A DNA stretch of 64,000 nucleotides from Gracilaria gracilis. Lineage: Eukaryota > Rhodophyta > Florideophyceae > Gracilariales > Gracilariaceae. Both the position numbers and the translations under genes were made by a program. Within the stretch, counting starts at the first letter, position 1; every line of letters starts with the position of its first letter. Below, piece after piece: positions 58,566 through 64,000 of this stretch. The notes under the pieces were generated by a model, which saw only the letters and a list, made by a program, of their open reading frames with translations, ran no database searches and had not been told where the DNA came from. The stretch spans positions 248,001 to 312,000 of the forward strand of contig JARGSG010000184.1 of assembly GCA_030374805.1 (NCBI GenBank), in the 5' to 3' direction.

Positions 58566-59246
58566 CCTGCAAGAGGCGGATACTGTGAGAACTAAAGGTT
58601 GAAGTAGACCACCTGCCCACTGTTGCGAGTGAAATCAGTGAGAAGTGAAGCAAGCGGTGGAATAGAAGACGGCGCGGCTTGCTGAAGAAGTGATGGGTGC
58701 GCCAAATAGCAGACGTGTAACAAAATGACCATTGGATACGGGACGATGGTGATGCAAACAAGACTCGAGATGCTTTTCTGTTGAGTACGTTGAATAGCAT
58801 TTGTGCCTTTCATGGCCGTCGGCATGGTTGCCTCGCCTCTGTTCCGCTTGTCACGCACCTCTCCTGTCTCTCTCCCCACGGTGCTTTGTCGACACGTGAC
58901 TTACCGTAAGTTACAGCATGACGGGAAGTTCATGTCGGCCGAAAGTATGTGAACGTGTACACGTATGCGCATATGCACAAAATGCAACCGTCGCTCATCC
59001 CTTTTGTACTTCATCGCCATGTCCCACATTCAAAAAGTGTATCTACCTTCGTAGGTATCTAAACTTTAGTCTGTTTGCCCACAGGATCCCCAGCCATGGA
59101 AGTGCTTTCCATCCATCGCCTTGTGTCTTGGAGAGCCATCTAATCTCTCGAGATAATGGGAAACCGAAGTTTCATCACGGCCGCTAAGCGTACGTTTCAT
59201 GTGTCTAGCACCCCACAGCTCCGCGGCTCTGATCACCCGAGGGTAA
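58566..59246. promoter_or_regulatory. Divergent promoter region, coiled-coil gene / BPL
   Basis: A 681 bp region between divergent start codons. It contains GTATCTACCTTCGTAGGTATC at about 59038-59058, an imperfect inverted repeat (TACCT-TCG-TAGGTA) of the GTAGATA motif group, ~190 bp before the BPL ATG. ACACGTGACTTACCGTAAGTTACA near 58893-58916 is another inverted repeat (TTACCGTAA). Confidence 0.45.
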
Positions 59247-60254
59247 ATGCGAAGAGAAATGGAAAAAGCAGAGGAGCTCAGAATCCATTGCACTACCCCT
59301 GAAGCGCATGACATTTTGATGCGACGTCATGCCAATGACCTACTCCTTCTCACACAGACACATAGCGTAAAGCTTTTCTCCCCTGCTGAAACGTTGGAAG
59401 CTGCTTTGCGATCACGTCATCAAAGTGCTGACTCTGAAGGAGATTCTCAATCACAACGAAAGCAATTGGACATGTCCGTTGTGCAACGCAATCTGGAAAC
59501 AGACTGGTGCGGCCATGTGTTAGTGTCTCTCCCAGAAACTGCGACCACGCAAAACGTTCTTCTGCGTTTGATGCCTTGGTGTACTTCCGGCTGCGTTGCA
59601 GTCACTGGCTTTCAAACTAAGGGAAGAGGCCGCCGTGGAGCGATATGGCAGTCTCCGATCGGCAGTGTGGCCATCTCCATCAAAGTCAGCGTTCCAAGTG
59701 CCAATTTCACAACGCTTACCTTCCTTCAATATATTGCCGCTTTGGCTGTCGTTGAAGCCGCGAAACGAGAATGGAAAGTGCCTTTGCTTATCAAATGGCC
59801 AAATGATATATATAAGGATGGTGATAAAATAGGTGGCGTCCTCTGTGAAGGTGCACTTCGCGATAATCAATTTGAAGTGATCGTTGGCGTTGGCGTAAAC
59901 GTAACGAACCAATACCCGACAACGTCTTTACTCGATCAAAGAAGGACAAATGGACGTGAAATTTTCGTTGCCCGCTTTCTTGTAGAGTTCGAAAGACTTT
60001 GCAACACTTATCGTCAGCACGGATTTGATGGTCAGCTAAGAACAATGTACCTCGATGCATGGATGCACAATGGGCAGCAGTTGAGAATTGGTGGATCCCA
60101 TGGCGCTCGTGCTGCAGTACAGGGATTGGCTCCCAACGGCTGGGTTCGAGTTTTGAGAGAAGATACAAATCGCCTAGAAGATTTGGCACCAGAATGCACA
60201 AGCCTAGATATGAAGAATTCCGTTCTAAAGGAGAAGGAAGTTGGTCCGCGATAA
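59247..60254 (+). CDS. Biotin--protein ligase (holocarboxylase synthetase)
   Basis: BPL forms biotinyl-AMP and attaches biotin to carboxylases such as acetyl-CoA carboxylase. The 335-residue product has a ~75-residue non-conserved N-terminus. The catalytic domain then contains TGFQTKGRGRRGAIWQSPIGSVAIS (~120-145, the ATP/biotin loop GRGRRG), LIKWPNDIYKDGDKIGGVLCEG (~181-202, with the essential lysines), VIVGVGVNVTNQYP (~212) and a C-terminal SH3-like part (GAVQGLAPNGWVRVL region). No helix-turn-helix DNA-binding domain of the bacterial BirA repressor is present. One exon. It faces away from the coiled-coil gene and toward the ABC transporter gene. Confidence 0.95.
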   Translation: MRREMEKAEELRIHCTTPEAHDILMRRHANDLLLLTQTHSVKLFSPAETLEAALRSRHQSADSEGDSQSQRKQLDMSVVQRNLETDWCGHVLVSLPETATTQNVLLRLMPWCTSGCVAVTGFQTKGRGRRGAIWQSPIGSVAISIKVSVPSANFTTLTFLQYIAALAVVEAAKREWKVPLLIKWPNDIYKDGDKIGGVLCEGALRDNQFEVIVGVGVNVTNQYPTTSLLDQRRTNGREIFVARFLVEFERLCNTYRQHGFDGQLRTMYLDAWMHNGQQLRIGGSHGARAAVQGLAPNGWVRVLREDTNRLEDLAPECTSLDMKNSVLKEKEVGPR

Positions 60255-61289
60255 ATACTTCAATCTCTCTCAACCTATTCCTCTTCTACGATCTTGTATC
60301 TTTCGCCGCCGCTTTGGCGGACGAAACAAGTTGAATGACATCGGATGACATCGCGTGAGATGTAGATTCGAAGCGGTGAAGATGAGAGACAAGAGCATTC
60401 TTCAAACAGGCATCTGTGAGCGACCACGCGGGAGTTGAACGCCATCATCACCATCCATCAAATCATCTCGTTGCGCAGTCAGCCCGATGGCCATCTCCTC
60501 TTCCCAGAACCGCACATCCGATTCGTCAACGGTGATGACCCAAGATTCACGCTCAAAGCTGTCGACATGATGCTTTCTCGACAAAACGCACACATTCCTA
60601 GCAAGTGCTCGTAACTTCTCCTGGCCATTACAACATCTTCAATGCGTTTGGATCAAGGAATATACTACGAACGAACGAATATACTACCGCGTGAATCGAT
60701 TAGCACACACGCTTTCCAACGTGAACTGTTACCCCGCCATGGGTAGTTTCTCACAGTATTAGCGTTACCCTCGTACACCACGCGTACTGACGTATTGCCG
60801 CATCACGATGACCCAAATATGGACACGTCAAACCCTTCGACTACTTACATCGCAGATCTGCTAACGCCCAGCCAAGGCTGTGCGTGTACCCAGTGAGCGG
60901 AATTGGACGCTGTTGCTCGTCTAGCACCACCTCCTTGGTCGCATTTGGATACGCATCGATAAGACCGTAGAACTCGAACGTTCGTTGTTTGAATCGTTTA
61001 CAACCGATGGAAACGTTGGTGGTATTCCTGACATCGCCCTGGTAACCATCTGTACATCATCAGAGACAGTGAGGATTCTTCACCGTCTCCGTTCGTGGTT
61101 GCTGCTTTTGTTAGATCCCTTTGAACGAATTGCACTTCAGACAATCACTGTTCAAAGAATCCGTAGTGGCAACGACCGTTACTCCGGCTTACTATTCAGC
61201 GTCTGGATCTGTGACCGAAGAGAACCCGGGCGTACTGATTTATCATTTATTGCGCTAGAGTCGCTGTTGATACTCTACTCTACAAAAAC
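60255..61289. other. 1 kb interval with conflicting coding signals on both strands
   Basis: Between BPL (+) and the ABC transporter (-). Both strands carry protein-like stretches; see the candidate gene entry for 60402-61070 and the related finding. No RNA gene was recognised. Confidence 0.4.
60402..61070 (-). CDS. Possible multi-exon gene on the minus strand, unknown function
   Basis: A minus-strand frame open from ~61060 reads KRFKQRTFEFYGLIDAYPN, ATKEVVLDEQQRPIPLTGY and THSLGWALADLRC. It then meets a perfect donor, GTAAGTAGT, at about 60850. A second frame (about 60639-60402) reads EKLRALARNVCVLSRKHHV, ESWVITVDESDVRFWEEEM and ends QMPV-stop. These could be two exons, but the phases do not join with the acceptors I tried (GGCCAG near 60632, TTGAAG near 60648), so a small middle exon may be missing. 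The plus strand of 60922-61308 is also open and protein-like (IALVTICTSSETVRILHRL, RYSGLLFSVWICDRRE), so the true strand is undecided. Confidence 0.3.
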
Positions 61290-64000
61290 CTATACATCTG
61301 TTAGCTGATGTTGTATTAACTCTGCGTAAGCTCCATTCCTTCGTAAAAGGACATCGTGTGTACCGCTTTCAATGATTCGGCCTTTCCGAACAACAGCAAT
61401 AACGTCGGCGTTGCGAATAGTCGACAATCGATGAGCAACCACAATGGTGGTTCGTTCAGATGCTGCGCGGTCAAGAGCTTCTTGAACAATACCTTCGCTA
61501 GCACTGTCCAGCGCGCTAGTAGCTTCATCAAGCAACAGAATAGGGGGCCTTCGAATCAAACTCCTGGCGATCGCAACACGCTGTCTTTGGCCTCCGCTGA
61601 TAGCATCCCCGCGAGGTCCTACTACTGTATCATATCCCTGCGGCAATTGGGTAATGAATTCATGGGCATTTGCAAGCTTGGCGGCTTCAACGACGTCCGA
61701 CATGCTTATCGGCGTTCCATCTTCATGGCTAGCTCCGTACGCGATGTTATCAAACACTGATCTGTTGAACAATTCAGGTTCTTGAGAGACGATACCAATA
61801 TGTGATCGCAAGTTCTGCACATTTGACTGAGCGATATCGTGACCGTCAACGGCAATCAGTCCCTCACGAATGGCGTAGAATCTCTCCAATAGAGAAACGA
61901 TTGTGCTCTTTCCATGACCTGAGGTACCAACGATGGCAAAAGTCTTGCCTTGCATGATATCAAGAGAAAGGCCGCGCAGAACACGTACATCAGGACGCCG
62001 GGGGTACTCAAAATAAACCTTCTCCGCTTTGATGTCGCCCTGCACAGAAGCCCTCTTCTCTCCGTCGGGCGACGTGGGGTCGATCGTACTTGTGCGGTCA
62101 ATCAAGCGATAGACTTCAGTAGCTCCAATCTTCGAAGCGGCAACATCTGGGGCAAAGATGGATATGTTTCCTAGAGTGATTGCAGCAAAGAGAATAGCCA
62201 TGGAAGACAAAAGCATCTCTTGGAAGGTGCAGTGTCCCTGTTCAACGAAGTCGCCGCCAGCTTTAAAGGTAGCATACCATATGATAAACTGGCAGAACTC
62301 GGAGAAGCCGAATGCCATTCCAGTGAAAAGGGCCTTTCTTCGCTTGGCATTGACCGTCTGATTAATGCCATTGTGATAACGATCAACAAAGTAGTCCTCG
62401 ATGCCAAGACTACGAACTGTACCGACGTTGTCTACAGCCTCAGCAGCAAGGGTATTAGCCCTTGCGAAGTCTTTCTTAGCCCCCGAGTCAATACCTGCGG
62501 AAGCCTGCATCTCGAAGTATCCACCAAGAGCAATCCCAGGGATGATGGCAAGGACGACTAATGTAAGGCGCCAGCAATTCACAAATGCGATAATAAGACC
62601 CGCTAGCATAGACCCGAGAATGTTAACTCCCACTCCATAAAGATCACCAGTAAGACCTTTGACAGCGCCAGCATCTGCAGAAAGACGAGTAGTGAGTGCT
62701 CCGAGAGAATTCTCTTCCATGTCAAAGTAACCAATTTCCTGACGAAGTAAAGACCTGAACGAAAGCTGGCGCAGCTTCTTAGTCAGCTTTTCACCAGAAA
62801 CACCAAGAGCTGCATGTTGCAAGATGTTGCCAGCGAAAGCCATTGCCCCTAGGATGACGAATGAGAGCGCCCAGAATCGAACATCACCTGTTTCGTTCGT
62901 TCCCAGCATGATCTCAATGAACTCTACAAGGGAAATTGAAGCAAGAGGCCAGACGACCCCACCTAACACAGCACCAGTGGTTCCAATGAGCATCAGCAAC
63001 CACTCGGAAGAGTTCATTTTCAACGTTCGCAAAAAGAGCCCCTTGTCCACGTCTGGACCTTTTTCTTCTTCTTCATCAACGGTGTCGATTCTCTTCGTTG
63101 TAGAATCCCCTTTGGTCTGGCTGACACTCAATGCATGGCCGCTGATCGCCGCCTGAGGTCCCACGTCTTCTTCGTCTTCATCAGAGTATGACTTCTTTTC
63201 TTCCTCCATCTTGGCTTTCTCCACCCTTTGCAATTCAATTAGCCCTCTGTAGAATCCTCCTTCCTTGCGAACAAGAGTATCATGGGGGCCTCGCTCGATA
63301 ACGTATCCATTCTGGACGCATGATATACTATCGGCGTTCCTAATAGTGCTCAAACGGTGGGCAATCGTGATCGTCGTCCTTCCGGTGGCAGCCTTATCAA
63401 GCGCATCTTGGACAATCCTTTCGCTAGCAGTGTCCAAACTGGCAGTCGACTCATCGAGGAGAAGGAGCTTTGGATCGCGAACCAGCGCTCTCGCAATACA
63501 TACACGCTGTTTTTGACCACCACTGAGCATTGCGCCCCTTTCTCCTAGCAAGGTATTGTACCCTTCGGGGAGCTTGGTGATGAACGAGTGCGCGTTGGCC
63601 ATCTTCGCGGCTTGGATAATCTGTTCGTCTGAGATGCTCTTCCTTCTAGCAACAATTCGACCTTGCTCGTTCTTCACAAACTCTAAACCTGCGCCAAGGG
63701 CTATGTTGTCCTTGATTGAAAGCATGAACAGGGATGGCATTTGTGACACGACCCCAATTTGCGACCGAAGCCATTTCACGTTGAGCTCACGCAGGTCGAC
63801 TCCGTCAAAGGTAATACGGCCGTTAATTGGGTCATAAAAGCGTTGAATGAGCCGAGCGACCGTGGACTTTCCAGACCCTGATTTACCACAGAAGGCCTCC
63901 GACGAACCGACCGGAATGTCCAGGTTGAAGTTGTTCAGTACAAACTCTGCTTGACCATCCTCAACGATGCGCTTGCGGTAGTTGAAGTCAACGTTCTCGA
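61290..64000 (-). CDS. Full-type ABCB (P-glycoprotein/MDR-like) exporter, C-terminal two thirds
   Basis: The frame runs from the stop at 61290 off the right edge (~903 codons visible). Order in the protein: end of nucleotide-binding domain 1, with Walker A CGKSGSGKST (just inside the right edge), Q-loop VVSQMPSLF, signature LSGGQKQRVCIARAL, Walker B LLLLDESTASLD and H-loop IAHRLST. Next is a charged linker with EEEEKGP, then membrane domain 2 with six hydrophobic spans (~SSEWLLMLIGTTGAVLGG onward). Nucleotide-binding domain 2 has GTSGHGKST, SQEPELFN, SGGQRQRVAIARSL, ILLLDEATSALD and VAHRLST. Both ATP sites have complete motifs, so a working ATPase is expected. ABCB proteins export lipids, hormones or drugs; the substrate is not predictable. 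The N-terminal membrane domain lies beyond 64000. Confidence 0.95.
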   Translation of the reverse strand, partial: ENVDFNYRKRIVEDGQAEFVLNNFNLDIPVGSSEAFCGKSGSGKSTVARLIQRFYDPINGRITFDGVDLRELNVKWLRSQIGVVSQMPSLFMLSIKDNIALGAGLEFVKNEQGRIVARRKSISDEQIIQAAKMANAHSFITKLPEGYNTLLGERGAMLSGGQKQRVCIARALVRDPKLLLLDESTASLDTASERIVQDALDKAATGRTTITIAHRLSTIRNADSISCVQNGYVIERGPHDTLVRKEGGFYRGLIELQRVEKAKMEEEKKSYSDEDEEDVGPQAAISGHALSVSQTKGDSTTKRIDTVDEEEEKGPDVDKGLFLRTLKMNSSEWLLMLIGTTGAVLGGVVWPLASISLVEFIEIMLGTNETGDVRFWALSFVILGAMAFAGNILQHAALGVSGEKLTKKLRQLSFRSLLRQEIGYFDMEENSLGALTTRLSADAGAVKGLTGDLYGVGVNILGSMLAGLIIAFVNCWRLTLVVLAIIPGIALGGYFEMQASAGIDSGAKKDFARANTLAAEAVDNVGTVRSLGIEDYFVDRYHNGINQTVNAKRRKALFTGMAFGFSEFCQFIIWYATFKAGGDFVEQGHCTFQEMLLSSMAILFAAITLGNISIFAPDVAASKIGATEVYRLIDRTSTIDPTSPDGEKRASVQGDIKAEKVYFEYPRRPDVRVLRGLSLDIMQGKTFAIVGTSGHGKSTIVSLLERFYAIREGLIAVDGHDIAQSNVQNLRSHIGIVSQEPELFNRSVFDNIAYGASHEDGTPISMSDVVEAAKLANAHEFITQLPQGYDTVVGPRGDAISGGQRQRVAIARSLIRRPPILLLDEATSALDSASEGIVQEALDRAASERTTIVVAHRLSTIRNADVIAVVRKGRIIESGTHDVLLRRNGAYAELIQHQLTDV

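Noticed and set aside
1..64000. CRISPR arrays, bacterial operons, prophage or viral elements
   Set aside because: The window has spliceosomal introns and only eukaryotic-type genes; no spaced direct repeats, integrases, capsid or polymerase genes were seen.

Overview
The window is nuclear DNA from a compact, gene-dense eukaryote. It holds about 28 well-supported protein genes, a few weaker candidates and one tRNA gene. The evidence for a eukaryote is direct: eIF5B, eIF2-beta, LSM8, an oxysterol-binding protein, mitochondrial carrier, full-length ABCB transporter, VID27, and spliceosomal introns of about 85-100 nt with GT...AG ends. Most genes are single open reading frames. A nuclear anthranilate phosphoribosyltransferase with a long N-terminal targeting extension fits a plastid-bearing host. 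Together with the low intron density and short introns, this makes a red alga my best guess, but that is inference and not proven by anything here.

Layout. 1-13 kb: the 5' part of a secreted or membrane protein gene (-), a PLP-fold enzyme (-), eIF5B (-), a Spinster-type MFS carrier with one intron (+), and a RibD-C/RIB7-like reductase (-). 13-27 kb: xanthine dehydrogenase (+), VID27 (-), a 2.9 kb gene-poor stretch with a weak spliced candidate, and a 1447-residue coiled-coil protein (+). 27-32 kb: a run of intron-containing genes, namely Cpn10 (-), LSM8 (+), a GGQ-domain organellar release/rescue factor (+), and a BOU-like mitochondrial carrier (-). 32-41.4 kb: a distinctly CGCG-rich block with an ORP sterol/lipid-transfer protein (-), a hairpin-membrane coiled-coil protein (+), a second MFS protein (+) and a Ser/Arg-rich small protein (+). 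40.3-43.6 kb: a gene desert where composition falls back to AT-richer DNA. 43.6-64 kb: a secreted lipase-like gene with an apparent frameshift, OHCU decarboxylase, a basic organelle-targeted protein, Rsm22/METTL17, eIF2-beta, TruA-type pseudouridine synthase, tRNA-Ser(GCT), lipoate-protein ligase, TrpD, a shugoshin-like coiled-coil protein, biotin-protein ligase, an unresolved coding signal, and an ABCB transporter running off the right edge.

Functional links. XDH (hypoxanthine/xanthine to urate) and OHCU decarboxylase (final step to (S)-allantoin) belong to the same purine-degradation route. Lipoate and biotin ligases, two members of one fold superfamily, lie 4 kb apart. Translation and ribosome-assembly functions recur (eIF5B, eIF2-beta, release factor, Rsm22, TruA). 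Several gene pairs are divergent and must share short promoter regions (eIF5B/Spinster, Cpn10/LSM8, LplA/TrpD, coiled-coil/BPL). A short GTAGATA-type motif, often as an inverted repeat, recurs upstream of at least six plus-strand genes and is the most interesting unexplained signal. I found no CRISPR array, virus or clear transposon.
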